Positions 43,500-51,700 of a stretch of DNA of 64,000 nucleotides are shown here, piece after piece (the stretch's first letter is position 1; each line of letters begins with the position of its first letter). The stretch is taken from positions 1 through 64,000 of the forward strand of contig JBPCNX010000082.1 of NCBI GenBank assembly GCA_051000815.1. Reading direction: 5' to 3'. Position numbers and translations under genes: made by a program. The notes beneath the pieces were generated by a model. That model made no database searches. It saw only the letters and a program-made list of their open reading frames with translations, and was not told the origin of the DNA. The stretch comes from PSRF01 sp051000815 (GTDB taxonomy: Bacteria; Acidobacteriota; Blastocatellia; Pyrinomonadales; Pyrinomonadaceae).

Positions 43500-44003
43500 G
43501 TGACGATCATGACATTTGAACTGGCTGCACAAGAACATTCTACGAAGACTGAACTCTTTACGAGTCTCGGCGAACAGTTGCGCAGCCTGCTGCATGACGA
43601 ACGCGATTTAATTGCGAACGCCGCCAACCTTTCCTCTCTCCTTTTTTATTCTTTACCGAATCTCAATTGGGCGGGACTCTACCTGCTCAAGAATGAGGAA
43701 CTTGTTCTTGGCCCGTTTCAGGGAAAACCCGCCTGTGTGCGCATAAAGTTGGGACAGGGTGTGTGCGGAACTGCCGCGAGCCGCCGTCAGACAATCCTGG
43801 TCGAGAACGTCCACGACTTTCCCGGACACATCGCCTGCGACAGCGCGTCGAATTCGGAAATCGTCGTTCCAATTCTGAAAGAGGATCGGCTGATCGGCGT
43901 GCTTGATCTCGATAGTCCGTCGTTCGCGAGGTTCGATGAAGATGATGCGCGAGGATTGAATGAGTTGGTAAACATCTTTATTGCCGCTACTAGTCTTGAC
44001 TGA
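43500..44003 (+). CDS. msrC: Free methionine-R-sulfoxide reductase (GAF family)
   Basis: This 167-residue GAF-fold enzyme reduces free methionine-R-sulfoxide. The cysteines C79, C89 and C113 occur with the same spacing (10 and 24 residues) as the catalytic set of the E. coli enzyme. The surrounding blocks LGQGVCGTAA and DSASNSEIVVPI are characteristic. GTG 43500 is the first possible start; an ATG three codons later (before TFELAAQ) is equally plausible. It follows the oxidoreductase by 32 bases and precedes the pirin gene, so an oxidative-stress group is likely. The reducing power in this organism would come from thioredoxin or perhaps a bacillithiol-linked system. Confidence 0.92.
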   Translation: MTIMTFELAAQEHSTKTELFTSLGEQLRSLLHDERDLIANAANLSSLLFYSLPNLNWAGLYLLKNEELVLGPFQGKPACVRIKLGQGVCGTAASRRQTILVENVHDFPGHIACDSASNSEIVVPILKEDRLIGVLDLDSPSFARFDEDDARGLNELVNIFIAATSLD

Positions 44004-44047
44004 GATTCACCCTCAAAAACTTTCGCAATTCAGGGTAAGCTGTTCAT

Positions 44048-44746
44048 ATGATCAAGATTCGCAAAGCCGACGCGCGTGGTCATTTCGACTTCCGCTGGTT
44101 GAATACTTTTCATACCTTTTCTTTCGGCGAGTATTACGATCCCGCCTTCATGGGGTTTCGCAGCCTGCGGGTCATCAACGAAGACTTCGTGCACCAGGGA
44201 CGCGGCTTTCCTACTCATGGTCACCGCGACATGGAAATTATCACTTACATCCTGCAAGGCGCCCTCGAACATCGCGATAGCATGGGTAATGGTTCCGTGA
44301 TCCGCCCCGGCGATGTGCAGCGAATGACCGCGGGCACAGGCGTGACGCATAGCGAATCCAATCCATCGCGCGAGGAAGCCGCACATCTGCTTCAGATCTG
44401 GATCTTGCCCAACCAGGAGGGTCTTAAACCGGGTTATGAACAAAAACCATTCACCGACGCACAGAAGCAGGGCAGGTTATGTTTGATAGCGTCGGCCGAC
44501 GGTCGCGAGGGTTCGGTTACGATTCATCAGGACTCCAGTGTCTACGCGACGCTCTTGGAAGCCGGAGAGGAAGTTGTGCATGAGCTTGCGCCGGGCCGCC
44601 ATGCCTGGGTTCAGCTTGCACGCGGATCTGTGACGCTTAATGGCGAAAGACTGGAACAGGGAGACGGCGCTGCCGTTAGTAATGAGGTAAAGCTTGAGAT
44701 CACCGGTCGCGAAGCGGCGGAGGTTTTACTGTTCGACTTGGCGTGA
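44048..44746 (+). CDS. Pirin-family protein (YhhW-like quercetinase-type)
   Basis: This 232-residue bicupin protein of the pirin family has the metal ligands H57, H59, H101 and E103 (HGHRDMEIIT and GTGVTHSESN), identical in placement to the YhhW quercetin 2,3-dioxygenase. The segment TFSFGEYYDPAFMGFRSLRV is the pirin signature. A redox-regulatory or dioxygenase role is typical. It lies 44 bases downstream of the methionine sulfoxide reductase, and they are probably transcribed together. Confidence 0.92.
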   Translation: MIKIRKADARGHFDFRWLNTFHTFSFGEYYDPAFMGFRSLRVINEDFVHQGRGFPTHGHRDMEIITYILQGALEHRDSMGNGSVIRPGDVQRMTAGTGVTHSESNPSREEAAHLLQIWILPNQEGLKPGYEQKPFTDAQKQGRLCLIASADGREGSVTIHQDSSVYATLLEAGEEVVHELAPGRHAWVQLARGSVTLNGERLEQGDGAAVSNEVKLEITGREAAEVLLFDLA

Positions 44747-44911
44747 ATTGCGAGTATCCTCGGCAGAAGAAAAAGAGGCGCCGAGGCCATCAAGCTGAAG
44801 GCACACTTCAAATGAACCGCCCCACCGCTTTTATTTAGTGCTCATCAGCGGTGAGCAGTAATTTCTAAGCCAAAGGCAGCCGGGTTAGTTAATCCGCCAG
44901 TCTCAGACGAA

Positions 44912-45118
44912 CTACCTTGCGAACATGCTGAAGATAGCCAGCACGAACTCGTCAGTAATCTCTTCGGTAATGCCGTCGGATATGTCGCCGTCGTTGTCGG
45001 CCGGTGCGGCCGCTGGTGGCGGTGGCGGCGGCACAAAATCACCGGACGGAATATCTCCGGCTAACGTGTTAGTCACAAAAACACACGCGAGTGCGATTGC
45101 CATTGCAAAGCGCTTCAT
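44912..45118 (-). CDS. Small exported proline-rich peptide
   Basis: This 68-residue protein has a signal peptide (MKRFAMAIALACVFVTNTLA, cleaved probably after LAG). A short mature part starts DIPSGDFVPPPPPPAAAPAD, continues with an acidic segment and ends with the hydrophobic tail EFVLAIFSMFAR. AAGGAG lies eight bases before the ATG, so the start is firm; an alternative start ten codons upstream is unlikely. It is transcribed divergently from the TPR/Fis regulator, with a shared 156-base intergenic region. The layout, a small exported peptide beside a TPR regulator, resembles peptide-sensing pairs in Firmicutes. This is only an analogy. Confidence 0.7.
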   Translation of the reverse strand: MKRFAMAIALACVFVTNTLAGDIPSGDFVPPPPPPAAAPADNDGDISDGITEEITDEFVLAIFSMFAR

Positions 45119-45274
45119 TGATGGTTCTCCTTTTGGTTGGGGATGCAAGGGTTCTTACATCGGCAGGAATAGAACAACATCCAGACGTTCCTTGCAAGCA
45201 TGTAGCTTGGCGACTAATATCCCGCCCCGTAATTGCAAGTTCTCTTACACTCACATCGAAGAGGCTCATTTTGC

Positions 45275-46753
45275 ATGAAGATAACCTCGCCTAAGCTCAA
45301 CACGTCGCACCTTACTGCCAATGAAGAAGCGCTACTAAGATGTCAGAGTGCTTTGGAGCTAAAAGACAAGGGTGATTATCAAGGTGCGCAGGACGTAATG
45401 CGTCCGGTGTGGAAGCGGGTTGGAGAGTTCCCTCAAATCAAAGCGCTTCATGAGTCGGTAGCTGCGGAAGTCTTCTTATGTGTCGGAGTTTTGACTGGGT
45501 GGATCGGCAGTAAGGACGAGGTTAAGGAAGCTCAAGAAACGGCCAAAAATCTTATTAGCGAAAGCATTACTTATTATGAATCAGTGCGCGACGGAAAAAA
45601 GATCGCGGCCGCGCGGGTAGAACTCGCTTACTGTTATTGGCGAGAAGGGGCGTACGACGAAGCGCGCATTATGCTCAGCGAAGCGCTTCAGAAACTTACA
45701 GCTGAGGGCAACACAAGAGCCAGAGCCCTACTTAGGCTGGCAATCGTTGAGTGGTCGGCTTCAAGGTACAATAAAGCCTTAGAAATTCTCACTGATAATT
45801 CAGCACTATTTGAGAAGATTTCCAGCCATGCTGTGAAGGGTGCGTACCATAGCCAGATCGCAATAGTGCTTCGACATTTAGCCAAGTCACAATTTGAGAG
45901 AAGAGAAGACTACTTTCAACAAGCTATAATTGAATTCGAGAAGGCCGACTATCATTTCAAGTTAGCCCAAAATAAAGTGTTTCGGGCCGACGTAAAAAAC
46001 AATGTAGGCCTTATTCTTTGTAACTTGTCTCGATTTAGAGAGGCACATAAGTATCTTGAAGAGGCTCGACGTCTCGCGGTCAGTATTAGGAATAAAGTAC
46101 GAACAGCAGAAATTGATGAAAGCCGAGCGCAAGTTTTAATTGCGGAGAAGAAACTAAAGGAAGCCGACGTAGTCTGTCGTGGCGCGGTAATGGTTTTGGA
46201 AAAGAGCGGGCACCAATGCCTGCTCGCGGACGCTCTCATCACTCACGGCATCATTCTCGCTCGCCTCAGGAGGCTCGAAAGGGCGCAGTTCACTTTTCAG
46301 CGTGCCATTGAGATTGCTCATCAGGTGGGCGCGCTCAACAAAGCCGGCCTTGCCGCGCTGACGATGATGGAAGAGTTGGATGATCTCTCGCCGGAAATCC
46401 TCTATTCAGCGTACGACCGTGCGAGCGAATGGCTCGCCAAGTCTCAGAGTCAGGATATCTCGCAAAGATTGAACGCCGTTGCCAGGAAGGTTGTCTTGAG
46501 CGTCGGTGGCGAGGTGAAACCGACAGAAGCAACCGAAACGCTCTTAAACAAACCGTGCGATCTGCAGAAAGAGGTGTTGAAGTTTGAGGGGTCGCTAATC
46601 AAGCAAGCGCTGTCGAAAGTCAATGGAAGTGTCACGCGGGCCGCGGAACTCCTGAATCTGAGTTATCAGGGCCTTGCCTATATCATCGGTACCAGGCACA
46701 AGGATTTACTCAAGGAGCGCTCGCCGATTCGGAGGCGCTCGCGAAGAGAATAA
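45275..46753 (+). CDS. TPR-repeat regulator with C-terminal Fis-type HTH
   Basis: This 492-residue cytoplasmic protein is mostly tandem TPR-like helix pairs (about residues 20-400), such as EAHKYLEEARRLAVSIRNKV and ARVELAYCYWREGAYDEARI. It ends in a Fis/NtrC-type helix-turn-helix (about 430-480; SLIKQALSKVNGSVTRAAEL then LNLSYQGLAYII) and a basic tail. It has no AAA+ domain, so it is not a sigma54 activator. The TPR part should bind a peptide or protein and control DNA binding. ATG 45275 was chosen since the frame before it is not coding. It lies opposite the exported peptide gene and just upstream of the structured RNA. Confidence 0.82.
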   Translation: MKITSPKLNTSHLTANEEALLRCQSALELKDKGDYQGAQDVMRPVWKRVGEFPQIKALHESVAAEVFLCVGVLTGWIGSKDEVKEAQETAKNLISESITYYESVRDGKKIAAARVELAYCYWREGAYDEARIMLSEALQKLTAEGNTRARALLRLAIVEWSASRYNKALEILTDNSALFEKISSHAVKGAYHSQIAIVLRHLAKSQFERREDYFQQAIIEFEKADYHFKLAQNKVFRADVKNNVGLILCNLSRFREAHKYLEEARRLAVSIRNKVRTAEIDESRAQVLIAEKKLKEADVVCRGAVMVLEKSGHQCLLADALITHGIILARLRRLERAQFTFQRAIEIAHQVGALNKAGLAALTMMEELDDLSPEILYSAYDRASEWLAKSQSQDISQRLNAVARKVVLSVGGEVKPTEATETLLNKPCDLQKEVLKFEGSLIKQALSKVNGSVTRAAELLNLSYQGLAYIIGTRHKDLLKERSPIRRRSRRE

Positions 46754-46817
46754 ACGGCAAAGCACACCGCACATGACACTTCTTACTCCCAGAACGTTGT
46801 TACATTGTTTTACGGAT

Positions 46818-46973
46818 CGGAGATGCACGAGGCGGCCAAACGTGCTTCTCCGTGTGCGGCCACATTCTTTAGGTTGGGAAAGAATGTGAGTTGCGTAGGC
46901 GCCACCTCCTTATGGGGTTAGTTTGGCGTCGCAAAGACCGGCACGCCCTCACACGTGCCGGTCCTTGTCTTTT
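46818..46973 (+). ncRNA. Candidate structured RNA with four successive hairpins
   Basis: Four strong hairpins follow each other. H1 (46818-46852): CGGAGA and GCACG pair with CGTGC and TCTCCG around an 11-base loop. H2 (46861-46888): CACATTCTTT with AAAGAATGTG, a perfect 10-bp stem with an 8-base loop. H3 (46891-46934): TTGC and GGCGCCA pair with TGGCGTC and GCAA. H4 (46936-46963): GACCGGCACG with CGTGCCGGTC, followed by CTTGTCTTTT. No good reading frame is present. It may be an independent small RNA or a structured 3-prime region of the TPR/Fis regulator transcript. I do not recognise the family. Confidence 0.6.
46936..46973 (+). terminator. Intrinsic terminator of the structured RNA
   Basis: A perfect 10-bp stem (46936-46945 with 46954-46963), an 8-base loop and the tail CTTGTCTTTT. 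It is the last hairpin of the four-hairpin RNA and ends transcription before the DUF4388 gene. The next 268 bases (46974-47241) contain nothing I can identify. Confidence 0.85.
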
Positions 46974-47241
46974 AGCCTCGGCGCGCACGACTTTGGATAG
47001 AGTCGGGCCTCGTCTGAGATCCAGTGGATTGAAACCACACGCCTTTCCCGCCAGCCTTTGAGTCGAGACCATCAAGCTCGCTCTCATCGTCACAAAAACT
47101 AGTTGAATCTTGGTTTGTAACGCATGTACTCTAAGCCATGCCTAGCCAATCCAATCTTCTCTTCAGTTCTTCTTGCAGCCCCCAAAAGATCCTCTTCGGT
47201 AATGCGATGTGAGCACCCTCCTGGCGGGATTACCTGATTAA

Positions 47242-48363
47242 ATGGGAATAAATGGCACCTTAACTACGATGAGCGTCCCCGATCTGCTCCAGTTTCTGGC
47301 GGCAGGAAGAAAGACCGGGACTCTCAAATTCGGGCGCGGCAAAGTTGTGAAGGAAATCTACTTTCACAACGGACTGATTGTCGGCGCCAATACGAATGAT
47401 CCCAAGGAGTACTTTGGTCAGGTCCTGATTCACTATGGCAAGCTTGATGAGGCGCAGCTCCAGGCGGCGATGGAGCTGCAGCGTAAATCCGGTGGCAAGT
47501 TGGGCGAGGTTCTGTCGAGTAAAGGTTTTCTCACCGAGGCCGAAGTGCTGGAGATCCTGCGCATCAGGACCCTCGACATCATTTATGATCTCTTCCTTTG
47601 GGAAGAGGCGCACTTCGAGTTTTTCGACAATGAAGCCTTGCCCGACGACATCATTCGCATCGAGGTTGTTCCTACCAACGTGATTATGGAAGGTATTTAT
47701 CGTATAGATGAGCTGGCTCGTTACCGTACCTTGATTCCCTCTGATCGCGCAGTGCTGGAACTGATTGCGGGCTGGACTTCGACTCTTACTCTGGGAAAAG
47801 AGATTAGGCAGATTCTTTACTTCCTTGAGAAGCGCATGTCAGTGGCGGAAATTTGCTACAACATGCATGCCTCCTCGTTTCATATCTATGCCCAACTTTA
47901 CGAACTTGTGAGCAAAGGCATAGCGCGAGTGACGGGTGAGGCCCCGGGCGCTGCCGACTCCGCCGCGGAGGCTGCCGATGTTCCTGAATCGACCAGCGAA
48001 CTCTTGTGGCTGGCGCGCCGGGAATTGAAAGAGGACAACGCGGAGATGGCGCTCTCGCTGGTTCAACGAGTGTTGCAGCGCGAGCCCAAGAATGACGACG
48101 CGCAGTTGCTGCTGGCCCAGGCGGAAGAGCGGTTTCTCAAACAGGTTTACTCCTCGCAGTTGGAGCCCTCGGCGGTGCCGAAAGTTTTGGTTCAACCGGA
48201 CAGTCTGACTCACGAGCAGATCAACCCGCAGGAGGGGTTTGTACTCTCGCGAATTAATGGTGAGTGGGATGTACAGTCGATTCTTTCGATCTGTCCTTTT
48301 CGCGAGGCGGACAGTTTGCGGATGATGAAGACCTTGCTCGACAAGAAGATTATTGGCCTCTAG
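47242..48363 (+). CDS. DUF4388 (PATAN-like) domain protein
   Basis: This 373-residue cytoplasmic protein begins with the DUF4388/PATAN motif set (INGTLTTMSVPDLLQFLAAG, then KTGTLKF and YFHNGLIVGA, about residues 3-53). A helical linker domain follows (about 60-120; FGQVLIHYGKLDEAQLQAAM). A central domain (about 120-225) looks helical with a winged-helix flavour, and a C-terminal TPR-like part (about 250-300) precedes DUF4388-type ending sequence. PATAN proteins are signalling scaffolds common in Acidobacteriota and myxobacteria. Near PilZ and GGDEF genes, a role in surface or motility signalling is likely. Confidence 0.82.
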   Translation: MGINGTLTTMSVPDLLQFLAAGRKTGTLKFGRGKVVKEIYFHNGLIVGANTNDPKEYFGQVLIHYGKLDEAQLQAAMELQRKSGGKLGEVLSSKGFLTEAEVLEILRIRTLDIIYDLFLWEEAHFEFFDNEALPDDIIRIEVVPTNVIMEGIYRIDELARYRTLIPSDRAVLELIAGWTSTLTLGKEIRQILYFLEKRMSVAEICYNMHASSFHIYAQLYELVSKGIARVTGEAPGAADSAAEAADVPESTSELLWLARRELKEDNAEMALSLVQRVLQREPKNDDAQLLLAQAEERFLKQVYSSQLEPSAVPKVLVQPDSLTHEQINPQEGFVLSRINGEWDVQSILSICPFREADSLRMMKTLLDKKIIGL

Positions 48364-48391
48364 CGCCGTTCACCGATGCTGAGTTCCTAAG

Positions 48392-48706
48392 TCATGCCAG
48401 TGCCCTTGCCTTAACCAACCATTCCAGCTTTTTCTGATCAGTCTCCGAAACGTTGGTAAAGCGGACGCCAAAGCCGCTGTGAGGATAGCTGTATAAAACT
48501 TCGCCCTGAATCTCGATTGAATCCTTTGCCGGCAACAACAGCTTAAACGTGACGATGTCGCCCACAGCCGCCTGACCGATGGTGTCAATGAAGCATCCGC
48601 TGGTTGTCAGATCGCTGGTGCGCGCTTGATATTGAGTGTTGGCGCCCTCCCAAATGACTTCAATGATGGCCTGCACACGACCTTCTTTTCGACGCTCATC
48701 GTTCAT
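48392..48706 (-). CDS. PilZ-domain c-di-GMP-binding protein
   Basis: This 104-residue protein is a single PilZ domain. It has an N-terminal arginine cluster (RRKEGR, residues 5-10) and the D-x-x-x-x-G strand motif (DLTTSGCFI), the two parts of the c-di-GMP-binding site. The second motif has the expected Asp and Gly but Thr in place of the usual Ser. It lies convergent to the DUF4388 gene and just downstream of the cyclic glucan synthase on the same strand (54 bases away). It could therefore bring c-di-GMP control to glucan synthesis. Confidence 0.88.
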   Translation of the reverse strand: MNDERRKEGRVQAIIEVIWEGANTQYQARTSDLTTSGCFIDTIGQAAVGDIVTFKLLLPAKDSIEIQGEVLYSYPHSGFGVRFTNVSETDQKKLEWLVKARALA

Positions 48707-48760
48707 AGATGCTCCTCTGGTCCTTTGTTGAGTTCTGGCGTTGCTGAGATGCGGAACTTA

Positions 48761-51700
48761 CTACTGACTACTGGCGGCCCTTTGCTGTTCGAGTTCTGAT
48801 TCCCCTTTTGCAGGCATCTCGCCCAGCACGAGCCGCACAACGTGCGTGGCGCCATCATCGCTCAAAGTGATCTCGTTTCCGTCCAGATGACTGCCGTCAA
48901 ATTCGAGACTCACTACACCGCGATGAATGGCCATGGGGTTCTCCACTTTGATGCGGTAGACAGTCTTGCCACGACGATAGGTAATTTCAAACTCACGCCA
49001 ACCGCGCGGAATGCAAGGATCGATTTGGAGTCGATCGCCGAGCAACTTGAAACCCAGGATTGATTCCAGACCGGCGCGATACATCCAGCTTGCGGATCCC
49101 GTGTACCAGGTCCAACCGCCCCGTCCGGTGTGCGGAGGTACCGCGTAGACGTCCCCAACAGCTACATATGGCTCAACTTTGTACTTGTGCAGACCGGCGC
49201 GAGTTGATGCGTGGTTGATTGGGTTCAAAAGCGAGAACAGTTCGCCGGCACGATCTCCGTCTCCCAGCATGGCATAGGCGATCAGAGTCCAAATCGCGGC
49301 GTGGGTATATTGTCCCCCGTTCTCGCGCACTCCAGGCACATAACCCTTGATGTAACCGGGATCCAGACTACTCTTGTCGAAGGGAGGCGTAAAAAGAATC
49401 ACTAACCCATCGCCGCGACGAATTAAGTATTCTTCAACGGCTGCCATGGCCCGCACTGCGCGATAGTTTTCCGCCGCGCCCGAGATGACCCCCCACGACT
49501 GGACGATAGAATCGATCCGACATTCTTCATTCTGTACCGAGCCCAGCGGTGTGCCGTCGTCAAAGTAGGCACGCCTGTACCAGTCGCCGTCCCAGCCGTG
49601 TTCTTCGAGGGCCTTTTTCAAACTTTCCAGATGTTTAAGATAGCGTTCGGCTCGAACAGCTTCCTGTCGTTGTTCACAGAAGGGAGCGAAACTGGCAAGC
49701 GTGGTGTGCAGAAACCAACCTACCCAAACACTTTCTCCCTTGCCCAGTGGACCCACTCGGTTCATACCATCGTTCCAGTCTCCACCACCCATCAGCGGCA
49801 ATCCATGGGGCCCAACGGCCAGACTGCGGTCAAGTGCCCGGGCACAGTGATCGAAGATCGTTCCACTCTCGGCTGAAACGACCGGTTGCATGTAGGTCTC
49901 ATGTTCTTCCGAACCAAGCAGGGGCATTTCAAGAAAGGGGACCACTTCGTCGAGCACTAAAGCATCGCCCGTGACTTTGATGTAAAACGCAGTGACAAAC
50001 GGCAGCCACAGTAGATCGTCAGAGAACCGGGTGCGTACCCCCCGTCCGGTAGGGGGATGCCACCAATGCTGTACGTCACCTTCTTTGAATTGGTGCGCTG
50101 CTGCCCGGAGGATCTGTTGCCTGGCGATAGCGGGTCGGCTGTAAACAAGCGCCATCACGTCCTGCAACTGATCACGAAAGCCAAAAGCTCCTCCCGACTG
50201 ATAGAACGCGGAACGGGCCCAAACGCGACACGACAACGTTTGATACAACAGCCACCGATTCAGCATGGTATCCAGCGCTTTGTCAGGAGTTTTAACTTCG
50301 ACCGTACCGAGGAGTTCGTCCCAGTAAGAGAGCACTTCCTCAAACGCTTCATTAACGGCGCCAGGCTGATTGAATTGTTCGATCAATTCCTCAGCCTCCT
50401 GTCTTGATGCAGCTTCACCCAGTAGAAAAATGATTTCGTGAGCCTCACGCGGCGCAAGTTCAATCGTGGTTTGAAGCGCGGCACAAGGATCCAACCCAGC
50501 GCCATCGCGCCCGGAAAGATTGGCGCGCCGCAACGCCGCAGGCCGAGCTGGCGATCCATTTCGTCCGAGGAATTCCTTGCGATCGCAGGTGGCGCTCGTT
50601 ACGGACCCATTGGTGGAAAGAAAAGCAACCCGTTCGGCAAACTCATTGTTGAAAGGATTGCGCGCAAAGATTCTTCCTGTGGCCGGGTCGATTTCGGTGA
50701 TCACGTAAGGCGCTGAGTTACTGCGACTGAAACCAAGCACAAGTTCGTTATATTGCGTGATGGTCAACCGTCTCTTTCGGTCCGTGCGATTCCGCAAACG
50801 CAGCAGTGAAATCTTTACCGAACCCTTAAGCGGCGCGAACATGAGCAATTCCTGGGACAGGCCGTGACTCGTGTGTTCGAAGACGCTGTAACCCTGTCCA
50901 TGGCGAATCGTATAGGGCTCGGCTTCGCGAATCGGAGAGGGCGTTGTTGACCACACTGTTCCCGTGTCTTCATCCCGCAAATAAATAATTTCGCCGGGGG
51001 GATCGGCTACTGCGTCGTTTGACCAGGGCGTTAGTCGATTTTCGCGACTGTTAACCGACCATGTATAGCCGGCGCCAGTTTCGCTGACCTGAAACCCAAA
51101 CTCGCTTTCGTTGGCGATGACGTTGGCCCATGGAGCCGGCGTCCACTGATCGGCGCCGAGCACGATCACATACTCGCGGCCACCCTGATGGAACCCTCCG
51201 AGCCCGTTGAAGAAAGTAAGTTCCGGGAGCGCGACGGTCGGTTCCGGGTAAGTTTGGGACGGCAGACGGGGAATGAATGGCGGTGGCAGGGGCTCGTCAA
51301 CTGCGTGCCGCTCAAGTTGATCCTCAAGCGGGCCGCGTTCAGTCACGATCACTACGCGCGCGACTGCATGAAGCAGAATGCGGTCCGCCTCCGGCATAAT
51401 GTCCGCACGTCTGAGGAAAATGCCGCCCGGTTTGTCCTGGAGCGCCTGCAGGCCGCTCGTGCGCAGCAGCATCTCCAACTCTCGATGCAATACCTGCATA
51501 TAACCAGGCGGATGATCGTTGAGAATGACAAGGTCAATCTTCAGACCTTTATAATGTAGATACTCATGTCCTCGAAGGATTTTCCGCACCATCGGCAAAT
51601 CCTCCAGCCGATTGGTGCGGACGAGAAGAATCGGCAAGTCGCCGCTGATGGCGTACGCCCAAAGACTCGATTGGGCCCTGGTGTTAAGGGCGAGCACGTG

